Shown here piece by piece: positions 9,331-18,094 of a stretch of DNA of 64,000 bases (its first letter is position 1; each line of letters begins with the position of its first letter). Position numbers and translations under genes: made by a program. Source of the stretch: JL08 sp963765555 (GTDB taxonomy: Bacteria; Pseudomonadota; Alphaproteobacteria; Rhodobacterales; Rhodobacteraceae); the NCBI GenBank assembly GCA_963765555.1, contig CAVXWX010000005.1, forward strand, positions 248,001 through 312,000, read 5' to 3'. The notes beneath the pieces were generated by a model, which was given only the letters and a program-made list of their open reading frames with translations, had not been told where the DNA came from and did no database searches.

Positions 9331-10083
9331 ATGCAGTTAAGCGGAAAACACGCCCTTGTTACAGGCGGCGGCACCGGCATCGGGCTGGCGATTGCACACG
9401 CGCTGGCCCAACAGGGTGCACAGGTCACGATCACAGGGCGCCGCCAACAGATGCTGGATCAGGTAGCAACCGATCGGATCACAGGCCTGGCAATGGATGT
9501 CCGCAACGAAAACAATGTTCAAGATGTTATATCGAAAGCCGTGCAAGATCATGGCCCGATCCAGATCTGTTTGGCCAATGCTGGCATTGCCGAGGGGCGC
9601 GCGCTGCACAAGACCGACATGGAATTCTGGCGCAACATCATGGCGACCAATCTGGATGGCGCATTCCTGACCATCCGCGAGGCGATGAATTCCATGGTGC
9701 ACACCGATTGGGGCCGCGTGATTACCGTATCTTCCATTGCGGGCCTGCGCGGGTTGAAAGGGGCATCTGCCTACACGGCCTCCAAACACGGACTGATCGG
9801 ACTGACACGCGCATTAAGCGAGGATTACATGGGCAAACCCTATACGTTCAATGCGCTTTGCCCGGGATATGTGGATACGAACATCGTGGCGCAAAATACC
9901 ACCAGCATCGCCGAACGCGCGGGCATTTCAACCGATGAGGCCCGCAATCTGATGATCAGCGCGAACCCCCATAAACGCCTGATCGCCCCCGAAGAGGTTG
10001 CCGCCGCAGCGCTTTGGCTTTGCCTGCCCGGATCGGACAGCGTGAACGGACAATGCATCGAGATCGCGGGCGGGCAGATTTAG
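9331..10083 (+). CDS. SDR family NAD(P)-dependent oxidoreductase
   Basis: 250 residues from the ATG at 9331, which has AGAGGAG eight bases upstream. It is a classical short-chain dehydrogenase: cofactor motif TGGGTGIG (residues 11-18), NAG motif (about residue 86), catalytic Ser followed by YTASK (about residue 149). Substrate is unknown. Its position just before the kynurenine pathway genes on the same strand suggests, without proof, a role in aromatic or anthranilate catabolism, for example as a hydroxyacyl-CoA dehydrogenase. The 78-base gap to kynU contains a short imperfect hairpin (10087-10105), so cotranscription is uncertain. Confidence 0.85.
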   Translation: MQLSGKHALVTGGGTGIGLAIAHALAQQGAQVTITGRRQQMLDQVATDRITGLAMDVRNENNVQDVISKAVQDHGPIQICLANAGIAEGRALHKTDMEFWRNIMATNLDGAFLTIREAMNSMVHTDWGRVITVSSIAGLRGLKGASAYTASKHGLIGLTRALSEDYMGKPYTFNALCPGYVDTNIVAQNTTSIAERAGISTDEARNLMISANPHKRLIAPEEVAAAALWLCLPGSDSVNGQCIEIAGGQI

Positions 10084-10161
10084 CGCACGCCTTTACACAA
10101 GGCGTTTCGGGGCGTATGCCCGCAGATATACTTTAAGCCTAAAATACCTAGCGAGGGCCTG

Positions 10162-11355
10162 ATGACCGATTTCGCCGCAACCAAAGCCATGTTCGATCTG
10201 CCGGACGGCATGATATATCTGGATGGCAATTCGCTTGGCCCCCTGCCCAAATCGGCCCCGGCCCGACTGGACGGAATGCTGAAGGATGAATGGGGCAAAA
10301 TGCTGATCACCGGCTGGAACAAGGCGGGCTGGATGGCGCAACCCATGACCATCGGTGATCGTGTCGGCGCGATGATCGGAGCCGAAGCCGGCCATGTTGT
10401 GATGGGCGACACCCTGACCATCAAGGTGTTTCAGGCACTGGCCGCCGCGCTTGATCTGGCGGGGGATCGCAAGGTGATCCTGTCAGACAACGGCAACTTC
10501 CCGACCGACCTTTATATGGCACAGGGCCTTCTGAACACGCTGGATCGCGGCCATGAATTGCGCATTGTCGACCCCGAAGACGTCGCCGATGCAATCAACG
10601 ATGATGTCGCCGTGATGATGCTGACCGAGGTGGATTACCGCACAGGCCGGATGCACGATATGGCGGCGCTGACAAAAAAGGCGCATGACCACAGTGTTCT
10701 GACCGTTTGGGATCTGGCCCATTCAGCGGGGGCCATTCCGGTGAATGTGGCCGCTGCTGAGGCAGATTTTGCCGTGGGCTGCAGTTACAAATACCTCAAC
10801 GGCGGCCCCGGTGCGCCCGCGTTTATCTATGTCGCACCGCGCCACGCGGAGCACATCAAACCGGCGCTGTCGGGCTGGCTGGGCCATGCCGCGCCGTTTG
10901 CCTTTGATCTGGACTATCGACCGGGGCACGGCATCGAACGGATGCGCGTGGGCACGCCGCCGGTCTTGCAGATGACGGCGCTGGAATGCGCGCTTGATAT
11001 CTGGGACATGGCCGAAATGGCAGATGTGCGCGCCAGATCGATGGAACTGACCGACCTGTTTGTCGAACTGGTGGAAGAAAAATGCCCGCAACTGACGCTG
11101 GCCAGCCCCCGCGATGCAACGCAGCGCGGATCACAAGTGTCGTTCCGGTTTGAACAGGGCTATGCCGCGATGCAGGCCCTGATCGCGCGCGGTGTGATCG
11201 GGGACTTCCGGATGCCCGATGTGATGCGCTTTGGCTTTACTCCGCTTTACATCGACGCGAACGACGTCCGTCAAGCTGTTGATATCATGGCAGACGTGAT
11301 GAACAACAATCTGTGGGACCGCGACGAATACAAGGTGCGCGCAGCGGTCACATGA
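10162..11355 (+). CDS. kynU: Kynureninase
   Basis: 397 residues. A PLP-dependent fold-type I enzyme that cleaves kynurenine to anthranilate and alanine. The N-terminal YLDGNSLGPLPKS segment (about residue 19) and the PLP-lysine motif GCSYKYLNGGPGAPAF (Lys at about residue 210) are both conserved, as is the late HKR/GIxGDFR-type sequence GVIGDFRMPDVMRFG. It overlaps the GNAT gene by four bases (ATGA), so kynU, the GNAT gene and kynA should be translated from one mRNA. Confidence 0.95.
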   Translation: MTDFAATKAMFDLPDGMIYLDGNSLGPLPKSAPARLDGMLKDEWGKMLITGWNKAGWMAQPMTIGDRVGAMIGAEAGHVVMGDTLTIKVFQALAAALDLAGDRKVILSDNGNFPTDLYMAQGLLNTLDRGHELRIVDPEDVADAINDDVAVMMLTEVDYRTGRMHDMAALTKKAHDHSVLTVWDLAHSAGAIPVNVAAAEADFAVGCSYKYLNGGPGAPAFIYVAPRHAEHIKPALSGWLGHAAPFAFDLDYRPGHGIERMRVGTPPVLQMTALECALDIWDMAEMADVRARSMELTDLFVELVEEKCPQLTLASPRDATQRGSQVSFRFEQGYAAMQALIARGVIGDFRMPDVMRFGFTPLYIDANDVRQAVDIMADVMNNNLWDRDEYKVRAAVT

Positions 11356-11837
11356 CACCGCTGATCCGTCCTTACCAAGCGCAGGATCGCGCAGCCTGTG
11401 CCGCCGTCTTCTACCGCGCCGTGCGTGAAGGCGCGGCAGAACAGTACAGCCCAGAACAACGCGCGGCATGGGCACCAGAAGGCAAGCCGGATACCGCCAC
11501 GCCCGACCGCCTGTTGGATCAATATTGTTGGGTGGCCGAACAGAACGGGCAGATCACCGGTTTCATGTCCCTGACACCTTCGGGCTATCTGGACATGGCG
11601 TTTGTTCTGCCCGAGGCGAAAGGCAAAGGCGTCGCTGATGCGCTTTACCGCGCGCTGATGGCACGCGCCAAGCAAGACAACATCGAGAACCTGACTGTTC
11701 ACGCCAGCCACGGCGCGCGGCATTTCTTTGAAAAGCACGGCTGGCAAGTTGATCACCAGGAACAACATCCGATCAACGGACAGACATTAGAACGCTTTCA
11801 GATGTCATTAATACCAAAGGATAATAAACATGACTGA
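11352..11837 (+). CDS. GNAT family N-acetyltransferase within the kyn operon
   Basis: 161 residues from the ATG at 11352, which overlaps the kynU stop by four bases. An upstream in-frame start would lie inside kynU. The sequence has the GNAT acetyl-CoA fold, with VLPEAKGKGVADALYRALM as the pyrophosphate-binding segment (about residues 77-95) and the late ENLTVHASHGARHFFEKHGW strand-helix. It overlaps kynA by eight bases. The substrate is not known. Being locked between two kynurenine genes suggests an amine in tryptophan breakdown, or simply hitch-hiking; the sequence does not decide. Confidence 0.8.
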   Translation: MTPLIRPYQAQDRAACAAVFYRAVREGAAEQYSPEQRAAWAPEGKPDTATPDRLLDQYCWVAEQNGQITGFMSLTPSGYLDMAFVLPEAKGKGVADALYRALMARAKQDNIENLTVHASHGARHFFEKHGWQVDHQEQHPINGQTLERFQMSLIPKDNKHD

Positions 11838-12663
11838 TCCTTATGATCCTTCCGATGAGGGCGCGCAAATGTCATTCGACGGGCGCATGTCCTATGGCGA
11901 TTATCTGGGCCTGTCCGCCCTGCTGGACGCCCAGCACCCGCTATCGGACGCACATGACGAAATGCTGTTCATCATCCAGCACCAGACATCGGAATTGTGG
12001 ATGCGGCTGGCGATACACGAACTGACGGCGGCGCGCGCAACCTTGCAAGGGGGTGACCGGCGACCTGCATTCAAAATGCTGGCGCGCGTGTCACGCATTT
12101 TCGAACAGTTGAACAACGCATGGGATGTGCTGCGCACGATGACGCCCAGCGATTACACCACGTTCCGCGATGCGCTTGGCCAGTCGTCCGGTTTTCAATC
12201 CCATCAATACCGCCAGATCGAATTCATTCTGGGCAATCGCAACCCCGCGATGCTGCGCCCGCATGCGCACCGCCCCAAGATCGCCGCGTTGTTGCAGGCC
12301 GAGCTGGCAACCCCGTCGCTATATGATGTGGCATTGCAGGCGCTGCACGCCTCCATACCCCTGCCGGACGCGGTGTTGCACCGCGATATTGCGATGCCGC
12401 ATCAGGCCAGCGATGCAATTATCGCCGCCTGGAGCGCGGTCTATCGCGCGCCACAAACCCATTGGGAACTTTATGAACTGGCGGAAAAGCTGGTCGATCT
12501 AGAGGATTATTTCCGCCGCTGGCGGTTCAATCATGTGACCACAGTGGAACGTGTGATCGGTTTCAAGCGCGGCACCGGCGGCACCGGCGGTGTCAGCTAT
12601 CTCAAGAAGATGCTCGAGGTCGAACTGTTCCCCGAGCTTTGGCATTTGCGGACGGGGCTTTGA
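11830..12663 (+). CDS. kynA: Tryptophan 2,3-dioxygenase
   Basis: 277 residues, normal for a bacterial enzyme. It is a haem protein that opens the indole ring of L-tryptophan to N-formylkynurenine. Diagnostic segments are MSYGDYLGL (residues 20-28), the active-site histidine stretch FIIQHQTSELWMRL (about residues 44-57), FQSHQYRQIEF (about residue 122) and the C-terminal GTGGTGGVSYLKK substrate loop. AAGGA lies ahead of the ATG at 11830. With kynU it converts tryptophan to anthranilate, but no arylformamidase (kynB) gene is seen, so that step must be encoded elsewhere. Its 3' end overlaps the convergent flavodoxin gene by 62 bases. Confidence 0.96.
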   Translation: MTDPYDPSDEGAQMSFDGRMSYGDYLGLSALLDAQHPLSDAHDEMLFIIQHQTSELWMRLAIHELTAARATLQGGDRRPAFKMLARVSRIFEQLNNAWDVLRTMTPSDYTTFRDALGQSSGFQSHQYRQIEFILGNRNPAMLRPHAHRPKIAALLQAELATPSLYDVALQALHASIPLPDAVLHRDIAMPHQASDAIIAAWSAVYRAPQTHWELYELAEKLVDLEDYFRRWRFNHVTTVERVIGFKRGTGGTGGVSYLKKMLEVELFPELWHLRTGL

Positions 12664-13204
12664 CGCTGGCGAAGTCTTTTACAATATCTGCCAGCTTGGC
12701 CCAATCCGTATATTCCCGATCCGCATGCGGGTCGACATCCTGTTCCATCTTGGCCGCGATATAGCGCATCGCCCATGACTTGAAGAAATCGTACTGCGTA
12801 AAACGAAACGCACCTGCAATCTGGTGCACCGCCAGGGGGCGCAATCCGGCTTTGTCGCAAAAGTCTGCAGCGATCCGGTCCAGATCGGCCAGTTCCTTTT
12901 GATCGTCCCCGACAACGGCCAAAGACACCTGTAACAAAAGCGTCGGTTTTTCGTTCAATTCGCCCGCATGAGCGGTTGCGAAATCAGACAATTCCTTTTG
13001 CAAATGCCCCATATGGACCGATCCGGCCAGAATAACGGCATCTACCGGCGCCAAAGTGGTGCCGTCATCATCGGCCGCGCGCAACATTTCGACCGAATGG
13101 CCCATGTCCATCACTTGGTCAGCGCAATACCGCGCGATTTTTCTGGTCTGCCCTTCGGTCGAGGCGTGAACGATCAGGATTTTTTGAGCTTTGGAATGTG
13201 TCAT
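12602..13204 (-). CDS. Flavodoxin-domain protein, HemG-like protoporphyrinogen oxidase
   Basis: 200 residues. The N-terminal FMN phosphate-binding loop is clear (VHASTEGQTRKIA, residues 12-24), followed by VILAGSVHMGHLQ and LLLQVSLAVVGDD, which match the menaquinone-dependent protoporphyrinogen IX dehydrogenase family (HemG) better than electron-carrier flavodoxins. The C-terminal 25 residues are polar and basic and are encoded antisense to the end of kynA. The true role could be haem synthesis or another flavin reaction. Monocistronic, convergent with kynA. Confidence 0.75.
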   Translation of the reverse strand: MTHSKAQKILIVHASTEGQTRKIARYCADQVMDMGHSVEMLRAADDDGTTLAPVDAVILAGSVHMGHLQKELSDFATAHAGELNEKPTLLLQVSLAVVGDDQKELADLDRIAADFCDKAGLRPLAVHQIAGAFRFTQYDFFKSWAMRYIAAKMEQDVDPHADREYTDWAKLADIVKDFASVKAPSANAKARGTVRPRASS

Positions 13205-13258
13205 GTCGCGTAGGATAAGACGCGTATTCCGAAACTGTATTGATTTGGATTAACGCGG

Positions 13259-14053
13259 CTAGGCTATTTTAGAAATTTCTGTCGTGCCTTGGCTTGTCGC
13301 CCATTCCCTGACTGCCGTTCCAAACGCCTCAAACAGAGGGCGCGACACCGGGTCATTGCAGGCGTCCCATTCCGGGTGCCATTGCACCGACAGGGTAAAC
13401 CCCTTGGCACCCTGAACATAGATCGCTTCGGGCGTGCCATCGGGCGCATATCCGTCGATTATGATATCCTTGCCTGCGGTCTTGATGCCCTGCCCGTGCA
13501 ACGTGTTTGTCATCACCTCGTTCGCGCCCATCACGCGATGGAACACACCGTTTTCGGCAAATCGCACCTTGTGGCGCAGTTCGAATTTTTCTTCCAATGT
13601 CCCATCGGGGGGCATGCGGTGGTTCATCCGCCCCGGCAAATCGCGGATTTCCGGATAAAGCGTTCCGCCCATTGCGACATTCACCTCTTGAAAGCCGCGA
13701 CAAACGCCCAGAAACGGCTGCCCCCTTGCCACACAGGCACGCACCAAAGGCAGCACAATCGCATCACGCGCGCGATCAAACGTGCCATGCGCCTCGGTTT
13801 CTGCTTCGCCATATTCTTCGGGGTGCACATTTGGGCGCCCACCCGTCAGCATGAAACCGTCACAAATCTCCAACAGTTCATCCACCGATACAAAGCGGGG
13901 ATCGGCCGGGATCAGCAAAGGCAGACAACCGGACACATCAGCAATCGCGGCCGAATTCATCGTCCCCCCTGCATGGGCAGGATACTGGTCATTCAGCAGA
14001 TACTGGTTTGAAATTATGCCGACAATCGGGCGCTGCGGGCTGCGACGGACCAT
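13259..14053 (-). CDS. Class I glutamine amidotransferase-like hydrolase (peptidase C26, PuuD type)
   Basis: 264 residues from the ATG at 14053, preceded by AGGAA. A longer frame begins with GTG at 14077 and has no ribosome site. The catalytic triad of the family is visible: nucleophile Cys in FLGVCRGFQ (about C118) and His/Glu in QWHPEWD (about H226, E228). PuuD-type enzymes hydrolyse gamma-glutamyl-GABA in putrescine breakdown; others act on related gamma-glutamyl amides. No other polyamine genes are nearby, so the exact substrate stays open. Divergent from pepN with about 195 bases between starts. Confidence 0.82.
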   Translation of the reverse strand: MVRRSPQRPIVGIISNQYLLNDQYPAHAGGTMNSAAIADVSGCLPLLIPADPRFVSVDELLEICDGFMLTGGRPNVHPEEYGEAETEAHGTFDRARDAIVLPLVRACVARGQPFLGVCRGFQEVNVAMGGTLYPEIRDLPGRMNHRMPPDGTLEEKFELRHKVRFAENGVFHRVMGANEVMTNTLHGQGIKTAGKDIIIDGYAPDGTPEAIYVQGAKGFTLSVQWHPEWDACNDPVSRPLFEAFGTAVREWATSQGTTEISKIA

Positions 14054-14247
14054 GATTTTTCCTGTTGTGGACTTCACGCGCTTATAAATTGCCTTTGACC
14101 CCTATGCCAGAGGCTTCCTGCGCACACGCGCGTGTGCCAAATTGCACAATGGCACGTTCCAACAGGGCAAGACACCAGCCAAACCCTGCTTGCAGCGGGT
14201 GCGCAATCTTTCTACCGTCTGCGCGTTCCCAGCCCGAAAGGTTCCCC

Positions 14248-16800
14248 ATGAAAGACGCGGCCCCCGAAACCATTTACCTGAGCGATTATGAACCTTTCGG
14301 ATATCTTGTGGACGCTGTTCATCTGATATTTGATCTGGCCCCGCACAGCACTAGGGTCACCTGCCGCGTCCAGTTTCGCCCCAACCCCGATGCAAAGGAC
14401 CGCACGTTCTTCCTGCACGGGGAAGACCTGAAACTGTTGCGCGCTGCGATTGATGGTGCCGCGGTCAACCCGACGCTAAGCGGTGGGGGACTGACCTGCA
14501 CCGTACCCGACGCCCCGTTCGTGTGGGAAGCCGAGGTCGAGATTGATCCGGCAAATAACACGGCACTGGAAGGGCTCTATCAATCCAGCGGTATGTACTG
14601 CACCCAGTGCGAGGCGCAGGGCTTTCGCAAGATCACCTATTATCCGGATCGTCCCGACGTAATGTCGGTGTTCACCGTGCGCATCAACGGGCCACACCCC
14701 GTTCTGCTGTCAAACGGCAATCCGGTGGGCGCAGGCGATGGATGGGCCGAATGGCATGATCCATGGCCCAAACCTGCCTATCTGTTCGCTTTGGTTGCAG
14801 GTGATCTGGTCAACCATCCCGATGCGTTCACCACCCTGTCCGGCAACGAGGTGGAATTGAACATCTGGGTGCGCCCCGATGATCTGCATAAATGTGCCTT
14901 CGGCATGGAAGCGTTGAAAAAGTCCATGAAATGGGACGAGGACGTATATGGCCGCGAATATGATCTGGATGTGTTCAACATTGTGGCCGTCGATGATTTC
15001 AACATGGGGGCCATGGAAAACAAAGGGCTGAATATCTTCAATTCATCCGCCGTTCTGGCCAGCCCGGAAACATCGACCGACACGAATTTTGAACGGATCG
15101 AGGCGATCATCGCCCATGAATATTTCCACAACTGGACAGGCAACCGCATCACCTGCCGCGACTGGTTCCAATTGTGCCTGAAGGAAGGGTTGACCGTTTA
15201 CCGCGACGCACAGTTCACATCCGACGTGCGCAGCGCACCGGTGAAACGCATCAGCGATGTGATCGATCTGCGCGCCCGCCAGTTTCCCGAAGACAACGGC
15301 CCGCTGGCGCATCCGGTACGCCCGGAAAGTTTTCAGGAAATCAACAACTTCTACACCGCAACTGTTTACGAAAAAGGTGCCGAGGTGATCGGCATGTTGA
15401 AAACGCTTATCGGGGATGACGCCTATGGCAAAGCGCTTGATCTGTATTTCGAGCGTCATGACGGCGATGCTGCCACGATCGAGGATTGGCTGAAAGTATT
15501 CGAAGATGTCACAGGACGCGACCTGTCACAGTTCAAACGCTGGTATTCACAAGCGGGAACACCGCGCCTGTCTGTCGAGGAAGATTTCGAAGACGGCGTT
15601 TTTACCCTGACCTTTCAACAAGATAATCTGCCAAGTTCAACCACGCCCGACCCGCAACCACAGGTTATTCCCATCGCGGTCGGCTTGCTGGGGCAGAACG
15701 GGGACGAAATACAGGAAACGCAGGTCTTGGAAATGACGCAGGCGCGGCAGTCGTTTTCATTCAAAGGGCTTGCCACGCGCCCTGTTGCGTCGATCCTGCG
15801 CGGGTTTTCCGCGCCTGTCATTCTGTCCCACCCCGAGGGCGAGGCTCAGCGCGGGTTCCTTCTGGCCCATGACACCGATCCGTTCAACCGGTGGGAAGCG
15901 GGGCGCGCGCTGGCCCGCGCCGCCCTGAGCGACATGATCCTGAAAGACGCCCCCCCAGACACCGCGTTTCTTGACGGAATGGCCGCGGTACTGCGGGACA
16001 ACAGCGTTGATCCGGCCACCCGTGCGTTGATGCTGGGGCTTCCCGGCCAATCCGACATGGCCACCAGCCTGCACGACGCCGGGCACGTTCCTGATCCACA
16101 AGCGATCTGGGCGGCAAGCGAAACGATGAAGCAAGCTATTGCCCAACATAATCAAGATCTTCTACCGCGAATTTACAGTGAAATGCACATTGACGGCCCC
16201 TATTCGCCGGATGCCGATCAGGTCGGCAAACGTGCTTTGCAGGGCGCGGTTCTTGCATTGATGTCGCGCCTTGATGGCGGGGCGCAGGCAGCACGGCAGT
16301 TTGAAGCAGCGGATAACATGACCCAGCAATTGTCGGCCCTTGCCTGTTTGCTGAATTCCGGGAAAGGTGCCGCAGAAACAAACGCGTTTTATGAGCAATG
16401 GAAACATGACCGGTTGGTGATCGACAAATGGTTCAGCCTGCAAATCATCCAGTCCGCGCCCGAAAAGACCGTAGAAATCACCAAGAACCTCACAAAACAT
16501 ACTGATTTCAATTGGAAAAATCCCAACAGGTTCCGCGCCACTCTGGGCGCTTTGTCGATGCATCACGCAGGGTTCCATCAACAGGATGGCAGCGGATATG
16601 CCCTGCTGGCCGACTGGCTGATCAAACTGGATGGGGTCAATCCGCAAACAACGGCCCGCATGACCAGCGCGTTCCAGACATGGCGGCGCTATGACAGCAC
16701 CCGTCAGGATCATGTGCGCGCACAGCTCGACCGGATCGCGGCCACACCCGACCTGTCGCGCGACACAACCGAAATGATCAGCCGGATCAGGGGGGCATGA
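14248..16800 (+). CDS. pepN: Aminopeptidase N
   Basis: 850 residues from the ATG at 14248, which is preceded by GAAAGG; the frame is open further upstream but that part reads as non-coding. It is an M1 zinc metallopeptidase that trims N-terminal residues from peptides in the cytoplasm. The GAMEN exopeptidase motif (about residues 253-257), the zinc motif HEYFHNW (H290, H294) and the distal KEGLTVYRD containing the third ligand are present. Length and the long C-terminal helical domain match the E. coli PepN subfamily. The next gene starts inside its stop codon. Confidence 0.95.
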   Translation: MKDAAPETIYLSDYEPFGYLVDAVHLIFDLAPHSTRVTCRVQFRPNPDAKDRTFFLHGEDLKLLRAAIDGAAVNPTLSGGGLTCTVPDAPFVWEAEVEIDPANNTALEGLYQSSGMYCTQCEAQGFRKITYYPDRPDVMSVFTVRINGPHPVLLSNGNPVGAGDGWAEWHDPWPKPAYLFALVAGDLVNHPDAFTTLSGNEVELNIWVRPDDLHKCAFGMEALKKSMKWDEDVYGREYDLDVFNIVAVDDFNMGAMENKGLNIFNSSAVLASPETSTDTNFERIEAIIAHEYFHNWTGNRITCRDWFQLCLKEGLTVYRDAQFTSDVRSAPVKRISDVIDLRARQFPEDNGPLAHPVRPESFQEINNFYTATVYEKGAEVIGMLKTLIGDDAYGKALDLYFERHDGDAATIEDWLKVFEDVTGRDLSQFKRWYSQAGTPRLSVEEDFEDGVFTLTFQQDNLPSSTTPDPQPQVIPIAVGLLGQNGDEIQETQVLEMTQARQSFSFKGLATRPVASILRGFSAPVILSHPEGEAQRGFLLAHDTDPFNRWEAGRALARAALSDMILKDAPPDTAFLDGMAAVLRDNSVDPATRALMLGLPGQSDMATSLHDAGHVPDPQAIWAASETMKQAIAQHNQDLLPRIYSEMHIDGPYSPDADQVGKRALQGAVLALMSRLDGGAQAARQFEAADNMTQQLSALACLLNSGKGAAETNAFYEQWKHDRLVIDKWFSLQIIQSAPEKTVEITKNLTKHTDFNWKNPNRFRATLGALSMHHAGFHQQDGSGYALLADWLIKLDGVNPQTTARMTSAFQTWRRYDSTRQDHVRAQLDRIAATPDLSRDTTEMISRIRGA

Positions 16801-17237
16801 CCGACCTGCCCCCTTTCCAGCACGTCAACCACGGGCGCAACCACCGCACTGCGACAATCGTCATTTTGATCTATTTTGCGCTGATTGCCGCGATTATCGT
16901 GGTCGATGCGGCGTGGTGGCTGATGGCGATCCTTGCCGCCTTTACCCTGCCAGCGCTGTGGGATTTGGTCACCAATCGTTCAGCGGGCGTAGAGCTGAAC
17001 GACACGGCGCTGTTGTGGTACACCGGCAAGCGCAAAGCCAACATGGGTTTGAGCGAGATTGACCACATGCGGTTTGACACACGGCTGGATTTTTCAGTGC
17101 GCGTCAGCGCCGTTACGCCGGAGCGGAAAAAAATCAGGCTTCCTTATGAATGCCTGCCGCCACACCGCATTTTCGAAGACGCGCTGACCGCGCGCGGGGT
17201 GCGTGTCGAACGGCACCACTTTACCCTGATGTCCTGA
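16797..17237 (+). CDS. Small inner-membrane protein of unknown function
   Basis: 146 residues. Starts at ATGA overlapping the pepN stop, so it is translationally coupled to it. Two hydrophobic helices (about residues 20-38 and 40-58) are followed by a soluble C-terminal domain of about 85 residues with a PH-like pattern of alternating strands (VELNDTALLWYTG, then LSEIDHMRFDTR). I do not recognise a named family. Its coupling with pepN suggests co-expression only. Confidence 0.65.
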   Translation: MTDLPPFQHVNHGRNHRTATIVILIYFALIAAIIVVDAAWWLMAILAAFTLPALWDLVTNRSAGVELNDTALLWYTGKRKANMGLSEIDHMRFDTRLDFSVRVSAVTPERKKIRLPYECLPPHRIFEDALTARGVRVERHHFTLMS

Positions 17238-17259
17238 TGTGGCGCACACCCGCACCGGA

Positions 17260-17925
17260 TCAGCGGTTTTCGACCGGTCGCTCGCGCGGGCGGACAGATT
17301 CGAGCGGGCGGCAATAGGTCTGCTTGCCCAGCCATGCCTGCATATCGTTGCGTTTTCCCGCATTTCGCATTGGCCCCCAGTCGGCCGCGACACCGCCCCA
17401 GCGCCCGCCTTTGGACGTAATGACACCGTCACGCGGCACCGTCACCGCCATGATCCGGACCGCACAGCTGACATTGGATGCTCCGTCCTTCAATTCCTGA
17501 CCCGAACGGGCCGCGCACCCGTATCCCCGCGCCGTTGAAGGCTGGATTTGCAACAGACCGAACCAGCGCCCTCCACCGCCTACGGCATAGGGGCGGTAGG
17601 TGCTTTCATGTTTGGCCAGCGCAGACAGAAACCCGACCCAGAACGCCTGCCGCTGCGCCAGATCCGCATCCGGATAGGCGGGGCACCAGTCTTTGATATC
17701 AACGGGTTCTGACTGAGCAAGTGCCATACCATGCGTTCTCAGGGCCGCCAGTGCACCCCGTGTCCACAAATCCGACCCTTTTTGATATTCCCATCTGGTG
17801 CGTGGCAGATTTGCTTCGCGTTCCAGCGGGCGCACCACAATGTCTTGTGTTGACGCCGCAGAGGGCGTTGTTGATGCCAATCCCACGGCACCGGCAATAA
17901 CCAGACAAAGAAGGCTTTTTAACAT
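17260..17925 (-). CDS. Lytic transglycosylase-like (SLT-domain) secreted protein
   Basis: 221 residues from the ATG at 17925, which begins a signal peptide (MLKSLLCLVIAGAVGLASTTPSA). The mature part has the goose-lysozyme/SLT pattern: catalytic Glu in LAKHESTYRPY (about residue 110), then GGGGRWFGLLQIQPSTARGYGC. Such proteins cleave glycan strands of peptidoglycan in the periplasm. Two cysteines (GYGC and SNVSC) could form a disulfide. Convergent with the small membrane gene, 22 bases apart. Confidence 0.75.
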   Translation of the reverse strand: MLKSLLCLVIAGAVGLASTTPSAASTQDIVVRPLEREANLPRTRWEYQKGSDLWTRGALAALRTHGMALAQSEPVDIKDWCPAYPDADLAQRQAFWVGFLSALAKHESTYRPYAVGGGGRWFGLLQIQPSTARGYGCAARSGQELKDGASNVSCAVRIMAVTVPRDGVITSKGGRWGGVAADWGPMRNAGKRNDMQAWLGKQTYCRPLESVRPRERPVENR

Positions 17926-18094
17926 AAACGACAGTATTCCCCTGTCTGTTCGGCGACGCAATTAAAAACCGGCAAAGCCAACCGCCCCTTCAATTGCCCG
18001 ATATCACCCCACTTGCGCCTTTTTTAGGCCCGATTGCACAGACAAGATCCCCCGGTAGCCAGTTAAGATTATCAATGAGTTGGATGTTACAAAA

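Noticed and set aside
10087..10105. Terminator between the SDR gene and kynU
   Set aside because: The 7-bp stem is followed by TTCGGGG, not a T-run, so it is too weak to list as a terminator.
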